Source: Glebionis coronaria
Taxonomy: Eukaryota > Streptophyta > Magnoliopsida > Asterales > Asteraceae
Length of the DNA: 64,000 nucleotides
Direction: 5' to 3'
Assembly (NCBI GenBank): GCA_025667525.1
Contig: JANFOE010000587.1
Coordinates: 248,001 to 312,000 of the forward strand
The notes beneath the pieces were generated by a model. The model did no database searches. It was given only the letters and a program-made list of their open reading frames with translations, and was not told the origin of the DNA. The position numbers were made by a program, and so were the translations under genes. Positions 23,101-34,098 of the stretch are shown here, in pieces (the first letter of the stretch is position 1; the number at the start of each line of letters is the position of its first letter).

Positions 23101-26055
23101 TGTAAAACCCGTATGTTTTTACCCTGAATAGTACCCTTAAGATCGTACGTACTAGATTAAAACTTTCCTTTTATAGTACGATTACGTTTACGTGTTAGGA
23201 TATTACGTATTACGTACGTGTTAGTACACGATAAGTATTTACTACGCACGAACACGCAATAATTATTTAACAATAATTAATCACGAAGATGCGATCATGA
23301 AATCACGAACGTAATTAAATCACGAACTATTATTAATTATATATATATATTTATTACGAGCGTAAATAAATATATTAGGTCACGGTAATTATTTAACGAG
23401 AACACACAAAACGCGAACACAAATAAACACGAACAAACACGTAAAACACGACCACGAGAACACACTTATTAATTAGACACGGAAAACATTCGGGTTACCC
23501 CTTGTGGGCCCCATTACCACGAAATTAAGGAGGGAGGATGGGCTTAGCCCATCAATTTTTACTAAAAGGAGGTTAAGGAAAATTACACTACTCATTTTTC
23601 ATTCACAGAAGATTTTAGAAAAAACCCTAAAACCCTCCTTCCCTTTCTTCTTTGTGCCGCCACCCTACAACCACCACAAGGAGGTGGTTTGTGATCTTGG
23701 ATCTTGGAATTGTAGTTGGTGATTGTGTTTGTTCATCATCCTTTTGATCCACGAATTCGGTAAATCCTTTTTAAACCTTTTCTTTTGATTTGATCATTTA
23801 ATAAATCAAGAACATGTTATGTTTTTACAAAAACCCAATAAATAAACATGGATCTAACCTGATTTTGGGTTAAATGAAATCAAAAGTATGTTTTAAGGGG
23901 TGTTTGTTTTTGGCCGCAGGCTGCACCGAACCCGAAGGGGTTTCGGTTTGGCCAAACCGACCACCACCAAGACCATATGGTCTTGGTTGGTGTGTGTGGG
24001 TCCCACGGCAGCATCAAGGCACGGGGTACCCCGAGTTGGTTCGGGGTACGGTGTCGATTTCATGACCGGTTCATTGTTTTTAGTCTAGATCCGGTTCATG
24101 GTGTATGTTTAGTTTTTTTTTATGTTTTATGATCTTATGTTAAAAATTAAATTAATAAAATGACATGATTAATTTAATAACATGACTTAGGTTATTTTAA
24201 TTATTAATAATCATGAAATTAATTAACCTAAGTATTTTATATTTTAGACTTATAATTAATTAATTATTTAAAAACCATGATTTATAATTAATTAATTAAC
24301 ATGACTTAGGTTATATTATTAATATATAATAATACATGTTTTAACCTAAGTATTTAACATTATTTAATTAAAAACATTTTATATTTTAATTAAATATTTT
24401 AACCTATAGTTTATTTTAATTACATGGAATAATTATTAAACTATACATTATATCATATGACTTAGAAAATAATCATGAAAACACTTAGGCTTATATACTT
24501 AGCTTATTTAACCAGCATATTTCTAATTATGGAAACTTTCTATTTTTAGAAACTTAATTAAATAAGGCAGCTAATCTATTTATGGAAACCTTCTATTTTT
24601 AGAAACTTATTTATTTCAGGCAGCTAATCTATTTATGGAAACTTATTTAATTAAGGCAGCTGATCTATTTATGGAAACTTTCTACTTTAGAAACTTATCT
24701 ATTTTAAGCAGTAATTCTATTTTTGGAAACTTTCTATTTTTGGAAACTTTCTATTTTTGGCAACTTTCTATTTTTGGAAACTTTCTATTTTTGGAAACTT
24801 TCTATTTTTGGAAACTTTCTATTTTTGGAAAGTTACTTATTATTACACAGTAAGTATAATAATACATGAAATACCAGAAATACTTAATCAGATTAAACAG
24901 AATATAAGATAAACACGGTTTAAGGCTTAAAACCAGTAAAACATGGTAAGAACACATAAAATAAGCTAAGACATGACATAAAACCAGCTACGTATTTAGT
25001 AAGCAAATACTTATTTATGTATGTATTTATGTAGCACTAGTGATTCGGAAGTAGGATTCCTCTCAGTTCATCTTTTTCGTTCACTGGACATAAGGTACGG
25101 ATTTCCGTCCTTTCAGTATGGACATTCTTTCCTTATTAGGATTCCCCGTATGCAGCCCATTGTTTTCCCGTAGTATAAGTTACGTGTTTGATTGCTTATG
25201 TTTAATTAAGATTACCTATAGCCATATACATGCATGACCAGTTTCACCTAGTTATGGAGGTACCATAACCATAACATTAGAGGCACTGATGTTATGACTT
25301 CACCACGGCGGAGTGATTGCTCGTGGCGTCCCTTCAGCTTTTGGCCATTTATATTATATTTATCATGTGGGGCGTATGGGTGCATCCTAGTTACATGTTT
25401 TTAGTTAGGATTTCATGGTGAATGTGGTGTGTGCCTTGCATCCTTCACAAGGAGCTGATCCCTCCTACCCAGAACCAGTATATTAAATTAGAGGCAGCCC
25501 CTCTAATTTGCATGATGAGGTCACCCCTCCAAGTATTCATGCACAGTGGATTTTCAGGACCTATATTGGCTAATGGTAAAATATGTTAAACAGTTTTCAT
25601 AAGATAAACATAAGGCTTTTCAAACTATAAAACCAGTTTATGAACATGTTCCATGTTTTCCAGGACTTACGCAATTCCGCTGCTATTAAGTCTTTATTAT
25701 GCTTAGTCATTCATATTATGTCTATATCCGTGCACTGAGCGTTTTGCTCAGCCGTTACTTTCCTTTCCATGTCCCAAAATGGCAGGTACCCTAGGGAAGA
25801 CTCGAGCATTTGGAGGACGTGCATAGGATGGAAGCTGCCAGAGACTTCTTTTCCTTTTTGCCTTCATATACTTATGCTTGTCTAGTCTTTCATTCATTTC
25901 CTTTGCTTTATTATGTTTTGGGCTTATGTTTGGGAACCGATGTTTGATTCCGGTTTACCCTATGGTCATGTAATGTTTTAGACATTTATCCTTGTATGCT
26001 TTGATGACACGCCATAATTACGCGTGACATTCCATTATCAAAATGGGGTGTTACA
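23101..26055 (+). repeat. 5' LTR of gypsy derivative 1
   Basis: 2,955 bp. It contains GGGCCCC-bearing sequence and an AAACCCTAAAACCCTCC stretch near 23620, which may mark the transcript leader. It also has a long AT-rich block, and a 17-bp tandem array of CTTTCTATTTTTGGAAA units at about 24715-24835. Short open frames within it are not conserved genes. Confidence 0.92.
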
Positions 26056-26059
26056 ATTA

Positions 26060-26072
26060 TGGTATCAGAGCC
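26060..26072 (+). promoter_or_regulatory. Primer binding site of gypsy derivative 1
   Basis: TGGTATCAGAGCC starts four bases after the LTR end, the classic initiator-Met tRNA site of chromoviruses and many plant LTR elements. Confidence 0.9.
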
Positions 26073-27735
26073 AAGGCTTTGACCTGTAGGCTCTAAAACT
26101 CGACCTGTGACTAGTGGATAGTCACCAGGAGCTTCCCAAGCCAACGTTTGATATTCTACGTATTTATGTTTTCAGCGCATTGTTGTTTTAACCATGATGT
26201 TTTTAGCACCTTGAGGTGTTAACCTTGATGTTTTCATCGATATTGTTGTACTAATATGGATGGACAACCGTCATTCATATTTAGTTATGTGTCATTATTT
26301 CATGCATGACGTTCCTCGTGAACTGTGACTATGTGGACTGAACCTCAATAGTTCATAATTAGTCACATAAAATTTTTTCTGATAAGTTTTAACAGATGAG
26401 TTTCATTTATTTATGTTTCATGTATCATTGTTGCAAGGATTATGACTAAGTAATGGTTGGTACAGGACTGGCCCTATTTAGTCGCATGTGCTTTTATCGA
26501 AACTTTTAACTTTGGGACCGACCCATAGGCGCCCCCTCGCTATGTCTTTTGTTTTGGGACCGACCCATAGGCGTCCCCTCGCACATATAAAGGTTTTTAT
26601 AACTACATTATACATTCATGCACTTTTTTTCATGCATAAAATTTTTCTCATGATTTAAATTGGCATAAAATTTTTTTCCTGTCCCCTCATAAGTTATTAT
26701 GTTTTATTTCAAGTATGTTTTCATACTGTCATGGTTAACTTCAGTTTCATGCTGATTATGTTATACACTTCTTCGTGATAGATGGTTTCATGTTTCTTCA
26801 TGATAATTCCGTCTTCATGTTGATTATGTTTTACGCTTCTTTTGTTATTTACGTTGTCCTGCAAGACATTGTTAGATTTCATTAAATCATGCTTTCATGA
26901 TAGTCATGGTTGGTTTTCATTGATCATGCTGTCAGGCAAATCATCGTTGATTTTTGTGTAACCACACTTTAACGTTTCCGTTATAACCAGAATGATGTCT
27001 ATGCTAATACTGCCAGGTTATCATGATGGTTTTCCCAACCGTTTAACCGGTATACTTTCCTTAAATCATGACAAATGCTCGATCCTATACCGATCATTTC
27101 ATGTGCATTCAACGTGTACTCCATGTACCGTGTTCCATGTGTATTACACGTACCTAAATCCATGTGTATTTCACTTGCAATACTGCACGAGTATTCGCTA
27201 GTCGATTCTTAATCATCTCAGGCATATGTCCACTTGCTAATACTCTACAAATTGCTGATGCCGCTCATAACTTGGAAATGTTACTAAAGGTTGATGCTGC
27301 TGACGTTCGGAGACACTACGAGATGCGGATGCTGTTCACAACCTGGAGATCCTACAAGACGAAGACAAAGGCGTCGGAGCAAAACAATTGAACGAGAAGA
27401 TGCTTCACCATCAGACGATTCCCATCAATCATTGTCCCTAATACTTAGTTACATGTCACACGTCATTCGGCTGTCATTTCAGCCATATGAGTGCAAACCG
27501 GTACCAGCCGGCCACTCAGCTGAATAGTTACATGAATCACGGTCATGAGAATGACCATCATGGAACTGACAGACAGGACGATAGTAACCACTACTATAAC
27601 AGCAACTATCCTAGAAATCGCAACCGAAACTCTGGCCACGGACGTGATCAGAAATACAAGGATTAGTAGTCCAACCGATCCGCCAATTCTGGCATAATAA
27701 CCTTATATTGTGATTACATTTGTTTCACATATCGA

Positions 27736-27943
27736 GACACATGTCTCACATATACTTTCTGAAGACACATGTCAAGACAACAGTCAAGACACATGTCTCA
27801 CGTATACTTTCTGAAGACACATGTCAAGACATCAGTCAAGACACATGTCTCACGTATACTTTCTGAAGACACATGTCAAGACATCAGTCAAGACACATGT
27901 CTCACGTATACCTCCTGAAGACACATGTCAAGACACCAGTCAA
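27736..27943 (+). repeat. 52-bp tandem array, four copies
   Basis: The unit contains GACACATGTCTCACGTATAC and TTCTGAAGACACATGTCAAG, repeated about four times with few changes. It is rich in the palindrome ACATGT. The second gypsy derivative has the same array in inverse orientation at about 53376-53565. Confidence 0.9.
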
Positions 27944-28560
27944 GACATATGTCATGCTTAAGTTCCAAGAAACGAGTCAAGACACATGACTCACGTCCAA
28001 CTATGGGACATTTCTAAGAAATTCAGGGTACCCTCCAAGGGTATATCCATTTTGTTGTGTCATGTATTAATCAGGCCACAAGAATTTCAATACCATTATC
28101 GGCGCATCAGTGAGAACTGTTGCATTGCTGATGTCACTTTTATTTCTTTCACCATATTTCTTATGATTCATGACCATGAAGGACGCCTTTCGTATTCCCA
28201 CGTATACGAAGGTTTTCCTTCAGCTTAATGATAAGATCCAAGCTGCTAACGCATTTTCCTCGGACAGACACGAGATGAATTTTATCCTAATTGTGGACTA
28301 TGAACAGCACACCATGCTACGATTCATAATTATGTACAGTAATGTTCGGGCCCCTGAATACATTCAGCTTGATTCTCCATCAGGAAAATCTGTACAAATT
28401 ATCTATGCTTCCCAAGCATGTGCTTTGTTAGCCATGATTGCTAAAATTTTCTAGTGGTCAGTAAGACACCACTACTAAAGTCCTTTTACGCATAACCAAC
28501 GGATTATTCCAAAATTGTTCCTTACACTCCAGAAGAACCTTCAAGGAGAAGAATGGTACC

Positions 28561-28722
28561 ATGAGATTATGTGTCGACTACCGTCGATTTAAATAAACCA
28601 CCATTCATGACCGTTATTCTCCTCCACGTATTGACGACATGTCCAACCGACCTTATAGTGTTAATCACTTTTCCAAGATCGAACTCATGATCATGCTGCC
28701 AACAGTGACGAGTGAAAAAGCA
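28561..28722 (+). pseudogene. Reverse transcriptase fragment (gypsy)
   Basis: Translation gives MRLCVDYRR, then a stop two codons later, then IHDRYSPPRIDDM and VNHFSKIE. These correspond to the conserved WRMCVDYR...YPLPRID...FSKIDL region of chromovirus polymerases. The fragment then loses homology, before the catalytic YxDD segment, so no polymerase can be made. The same break is seen in the second copy. Confidence 0.75.
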
Positions 28723-30384
28723 TGACATGTCCATGACTGCTATTCGTACACGACTCGGTCATGCTAGATTTATGATTTTGAATTAGTCTCATCAATGCTC
28801 CAACGGAACTATAAGAATGAGTTTCCATGAACTCATAAGCAAATTCATCAGCGTTTTCATTGAGGATAACCTGATTTCCTCTAAGCCTAGAGAAGAACAG
28901 GAAGACCCTATCTGCACTATGTTGCAAATTCTATGACAAGTGAAATTTTACCCTGAATTTTTTTTTCCAATATCAATTCTGTTTGATTCCAGTGACACGC
29001 TGAATCACATGGGTTTCTACGGTTAATCTTACCATGGCTCAGCTTATGCGTAAAGGAGAGAACCCTACACTACATTAGGTGTTCTAGAAAATCCTACGCT
29101 AGGAGAAGTCTAGATTCAGAGACTCAGAGTTTCGCAAACTCCTATGTATCAGGTTCGATGAAGCAAGATACAGTTACGTTCATATCTTCATACCTGTCAT
29201 ACAAACAGGCTAAGATAGGACACCAACAGACTGGGATGTTTTCATCATCTGAAATTGTAAATTGAAATGGGACAAGATCTCCACGGATTTTGGTTACCAG
29301 ATTAACGCAAACTCAGAAGAAGCATGATGCTATCTGAGTTATTACAAATAATTTGATCAAGTTTGCAGAATCCTTACATCCGCAAGGATTTCAGAACCAA
29401 CAGATTGATCGGACATGTTCCAGCCAAGGCTCATCCGATCACTTGGCAATCCCTCAGTTATCGGGTCTGACAAATATTCATAATTGTGCTCCTAATTTAC
29501 TTCACATCCTTGTTAAAATTTCAAGACTTGCTTTCGCACTCGCGTTCATGACACTATTCACGTTCATGATGGCATCTCGGCTTACGATTTTACGTTCATT
29601 TCGTTCTGGGAAGTTTTGCAAGAACTTGAGAGACCAGACCCAAGTTTAGTATAACTCTCCATCATCAGATAGATGTTTCACGTAATATTCCACGTCTCAC
29701 CTTGTAGCGTTTGGCGATACCGCCATTATATTCTATGTTAACGATATGTTTCACATATCATGTTCATTCCACGTTCCTCATATCATGATCAAGATATGTT
29801 ACACGTATCATGGATCACGATATGTTTACTCATACTACACTCGCCATATCTCCACGTAGCACGTTCAAAAATTTTCACGTATCACGTTCAAAATTTTTCA
29901 CGTACTACGTTTCTTTATGTCTCGCGCATCGTTTCTAGTTAACAGTTAAGTCAGATTGTCTTTCATCGTAACGTTTCAGTTACTCTTACATGATTAATTC
30001 TTATTCCCTCGATCGAATTTAGGGGATCTACCTTACGTTGATAACCAAGAACTTCTTCGTATTCCAAGTCAAGGTCAGGAGGACCAAGACTTATCATTCG
30101 TGTCAAGATCTTATGAAGGAACCGTTCCAAGAGGGAAGCCACTTGGAACCGGACAAGTTCATCCGGACTTCTTATCCGTTTTTCTCTTATCGATTAGATA
30201 TGTCCTTTCAGTCACGTCACGTTCCATGTCTTTTCAAGACATGTCACGTTCCACGTTCCCTTCTACCATGTCACCTTCATTTCCGTTATTTTGCATACCT
30301 TTCCAGTCTCATTCGGGTATGTTTCGCTTCCAGTTACGTTATCTTTAATTCGGGGACGAATTATTCTTTTTAGGGGGAAGAGTT

Positions 30385-33355
30385 GTAAAACCCGCATGCT
30401 TTTACCATGAATAGTACCCTTAAGATCGTACGTACTAGATTAAAACTTTCCTCTTATAGTACGATTACGTTTACGTGTTAGGATATTACGTATTACGTAC
30501 GTGTTAGTACACGATAAGTATTTACTACGCACGAACACGTAATAATTATTTGACAATAATTAATCACGAACATGCGATCATGAAATCACGAACGTAATTA
30601 AATCACGAACTATTATTAATTATATATATATATTTATTACGAGCGTAAATAAATATATTAGGTCACGGAAATAATATAACGAGAACACACAAAACGCGAA
30701 CACAAATAAACACGAACAAACACGTAAAATACGAACACAAGAACACACTTATTAATTAGACACGGAAAACATTCGGGTTACCCCTTGTGGGCCCCATTAC
30801 CACGAAATTAAGGAGGGAGGATGGGCTTAGCCCATCAATTTTTACTAAAAGGAGGTTAAGGAAAATTACACTACTCATTTTTCATTCACAGAAGATTTTA
30901 GAAAAAACCCTAAAACCCTCCTTCCCTTTCTTCTTTGTGCCGCCACCCTACAACCACCACGAGGAGGTGGTTTGTGATCTTGGATCTTGGAATTGTAGTT
31001 GGTGATCGTGTTTGTTCTTCATCCTTTTGATCCACGAATTCGGTAAATCCTTTTTAAACCTTTTCTTTTGATTTGATCATTTAATAAATCAAGAACATGT
31101 TATGTTTTTACAAAAACCTAATAAATAAACATGGATCTAACCTGATTTGGGGTTAAATGAAATCAAAAGTATGTTTTAAGGGGTGTTTGTTTTTGGCCGC
31201 AGGCTGCACCGAACCCGAAGGGGTTTCGGTTTGGCCAAACCGACCACCGCCAAGACCATATGGTCTTGGTTGGTGTGTGTGGGTCCCACGGCAACATCAA
31301 GGCACGGGGTACCCCGAGTTGGTTCGGGGTACGGTGTCGATTTCATGACCAGTTCATTGTTTTTAGTCTAGATCCGGTTCATGGTGTATGTTTAGTTTTT
31401 TCTTATGTTTTATGATCTTATGTTAAAAATTAAATTAATAAAATGACATGATTAATTTAATAACATGACTTAGGTTATTTTAATTATTAATAATCATGAA
31501 ATTAATTAACCTAAGTATTTTATATTTTAGGCTTATAATTAATTAATTATTTAAAAACCGTGATTTATAATTAATTAATTAACATGACTTAGTTATATTA
31601 TTAATATATAATAATACATGTTTTAACCTAAGTATTTAACATTATTTAATTAAAAACATGTTATACTTTAATTAAATATTTTAACCTATAGTTTAATTTA
31701 ATTACATGGAATAATTATTAAACTATACATTATATCATATGACTTAGAAAATAATCATGAAAACACTTAGGCTTATATACTTAGCTTATTTAACCAGCTT
31801 ATTTCTAATTATGGAAACTTTCTATTTTTAGAAACTTAATTAAATAAGGCAGCTAATCTATTTATGGAAACCTTCTATTTTTAGAAACTTATTTATTTCA
31901 GGCAGCTAATCTATTTATGGAAACTTATTTAATTAAGGCAGCTGATCTATTTATGGAAACTTTCTATCTTTAGAAACTTATCTATTTTAAGCAGTAATTC
32001 TATTTTTGTAAACTTTCTATTTTTAGAAACTTTCTATTTTTGGAAACTTTCTATTTTTTGAAACTTTCTATTTTTGGCAACTTTTTTTTTTTGGAAACTT
32101 TCTATTTTTGGAAATTTTCTATTTTTGGAAAGTTACTTATTATTACACAGTAAGTATAATAATACATGAAATACCAGAAATACTGAATCATATTAAACAG
32201 AATATAAGATAAACACGGTTTAAGGCTTAAAAACAGTAAAACATGGTAAGAACACATAAAATAAGCTAAGACATGACATAAAACCAGCTACGTATTTAGT
32301 AAGCAAATACTTATTCATGTATGTATTTATGTAGCACTAGTGATTCGGAAGTAGGATTCCTCTCAGTTCATCTTCTTCGTTCACTGGACATAAGGTACGG
32401 ATTTCCGTCCTTTCAGTATGGACATTCTTTCCTTATTAGGATTCCCCGTATGCAGCCAACTGTTTTCCCGTAGTATAAGTTACGTGTTTGATTGCTTATG
32501 TTTAATTAAGATAACCTATAGCCATATACATGCATGACCAGTTTCACCTAGTTATGGAGGTACCATAACCATAACATTAGAGGCACTGATGTTATGACTT
32601 CACCACGGCGGAGTGATTGCTCGTGGCGTCCCTTCAGCTTTTGGCCATTTATATTATATTTATCATGTGGGGCGTATGTGTGCATCCTAGTTACATGTTT
32701 TTAGTCAGGATTTCATGGTGAATGTGGTGTGTGCCTTGCATCCTTCACAAGGAGCTGATCCCTCCTACCCAGAACCAATATATTAAATTAGAGGCAGCCC
32801 CTCTAATTTGCCTGATGAGGTCACCCCTCCAAGTATTCATGCACGGTGGATTTTCATGACCAATATTGGCTAATGGTAAAATATGTTAAACAGTTTTCAT
32901 AAGATAAACATAAGGCTTTTCAAACTATAAAACCAGTTTATGAACATGTTCCAGGTATTCCAGGACTTATACAATTCCGCTGCTATTAAGTCTTTATTAT
33001 GCTTAGTCATTCATATTATGTCTATATCCATGCACTGAGCGTTTTGCTCAGCCGTTACTTTCCTTTCCATGTCCCAAAACGGCAGGTACCCTAGGGAAGA
33101 CTCGAGCATTTGGAGGACGTGCATAGGATGGAAGCTGCCAGAGACTTCTTTTCCTTTTTGCCTTCATATACTTATGCTTGTTTAGTCTTTCATTCATTTC
33201 CTTTGCTTTATTATGTTTTGGGCTTATGTTTGGGAACCGATGTTTGATTCCAGTTTACCCTATGGTCATGTAATGTTTTAGACATTTATCCTTGTATGCT
33301 TTGATGACACGCCATAATTACGCGTGACATTCCATTATCAAAATGGGGTGTTACA
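30385..33355 (+). repeat. 3' LTR of gypsy derivative 1
   Basis: 2,971 bp. It matches the 5' LTR along its whole length with scattered substitutions and differences in the number of the 17-bp TTTCTATTTTTGGAAA units (about 31998-32128). It is followed directly by the CAAAC duplication. Confidence 0.92.
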
Positions 33356-33360
33356 CAAAC

Positions 33361-34098
33361 CATCCTACACTGTCATACAACAATTCTCAGCTTGCTTTGG
33401 GACACCAATCTTCATATCAACCACTGTATCAAACACCAAGCTTCCCACAGTACTCGATCTTGCCACAACCGCCTACATCTTATCACCAACAATACAAGCA
33501 ACCAGCACCATCATCACAAGGAGATTCACACCCGTTACCTTATGCTTCACACCAGTATTCACCTTATCAACCTCCAACAACCCCTGTTGTTACCTATCAA
33601 CAAATTGAGGCTCCTCAACCCTATTACTCACAACAAATTAGTGCTCCATCAAATCAACTTGTAGCTCAATCAGCACCAGCATTCTACTGTGACGATGAGA
33701 TCCCCGTCCCTGAATTTAGACAAGGGGATAGTCCTACTGAGATACTTGCTCATATGTCTGCTTATCTCACTCAAACATTGAACAAACGGGGTTATAGAGG
33801 TCCAACAATAACTAACAATCAGTTAAGGAACTCTTCTAACTCTCGAAAACAGGCTACAATTCAGGATGGCAGAGTCATGGTGCAACCACTTCAGGGGAGA
33901 CCCAATTCATCTACTGCTGGTGCACGTTCATCTAACTTTACTGCTACAAGAGGTAATAGCATTGGCAAAACGAAGGTGATTATATGCTACAACTGCAAAG
34001 GGGAAGGGCACATGGCCCGAGAGTGTAAGCAGCCCAAGAGGAAAAGGGACGGCACATGGTTTCAGGAGAAGATCTACTTGGTGAATGATCAAGCCTAA
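33361..34098 (+). pseudogene. gag: Copia gag, 3' part with zinc knuckle
   Basis: Continuation of gag after the nested element, in phase with 22360-23100. It has a long Gln/Pro/Tyr/Ser-rich linker, a conserved IPVPEFRQGDSPTEILAHMS segment, and a CCHC zinc knuckle (CYNCKGEGHMAREC, 33985-34026) that binds RNA. It ends at a TAA (34096), after which coding continues in the same frame with [16 protein letters not shown], so the stop lies within the original polyprotein. Confidence 0.85.

Larger units (their letters stand above)
26056..30384 (+). other. Degenerate internal region of gypsy derivative 1
   Basis: No intact gag or pol. A 30-bp duplicated word (TTTGGGACCGACCCATAGGC) occurs at 26511 and 26553. 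Around 27400-27665 there is a short gag-tail-like stretch (in one frame, Asn/His/Tyr-rich). A reverse transcriptase remnant occupies 28561-28722, with MRLCVDYRR, SPPRID and FSKIE recognisable and a stop inside. A 52-bp tandem array lies at 27736-27943. CACGT/TACGT-rich sequence fills 29690-30000. The tract TTTTTAGGGGGAAGAG just before 30385 primes plus-strand synthesis. Confidence 0.8.
23101..33355 (+). mobile_element. Long-LTR Ty3/gypsy derivative 1, non-autonomous, nested in copia gag
   Basis: Two near-identical LTRs of about 2.96 kb (TGTAAAACCC...GGGTGTTACA), flanked by a perfect CAAAC duplication (23096-23100 and 33356-33360), a Met-type primer site and a polypurine tract TTTTTAGGGGGAAGAG. 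The 4.3-kb internal part has no long open frame. It holds only fragments, including a piece of reverse transcriptase starting MRLCVDYRR. Chromovirus (Tekay/Del-like) ancestry is suggested by LTR length, primer site and that motif. Coding loss shared with the second copy points to a non-autonomous family (LARD-like). Confidence 0.9.

Noticed and set aside
23504..24088. Short open frames repeated at 23504-24088 and 30787-31371
   Set aside because: They recur because they lie in the two LTRs of one element. They have no family resemblance, and the corresponding region of the second derivative does not keep the frames.
27736..27943. CRISPR-like array
   Set aside because: Units are contiguous 52-bp tandem repeats without unique spacers, inside a plant retroelement.
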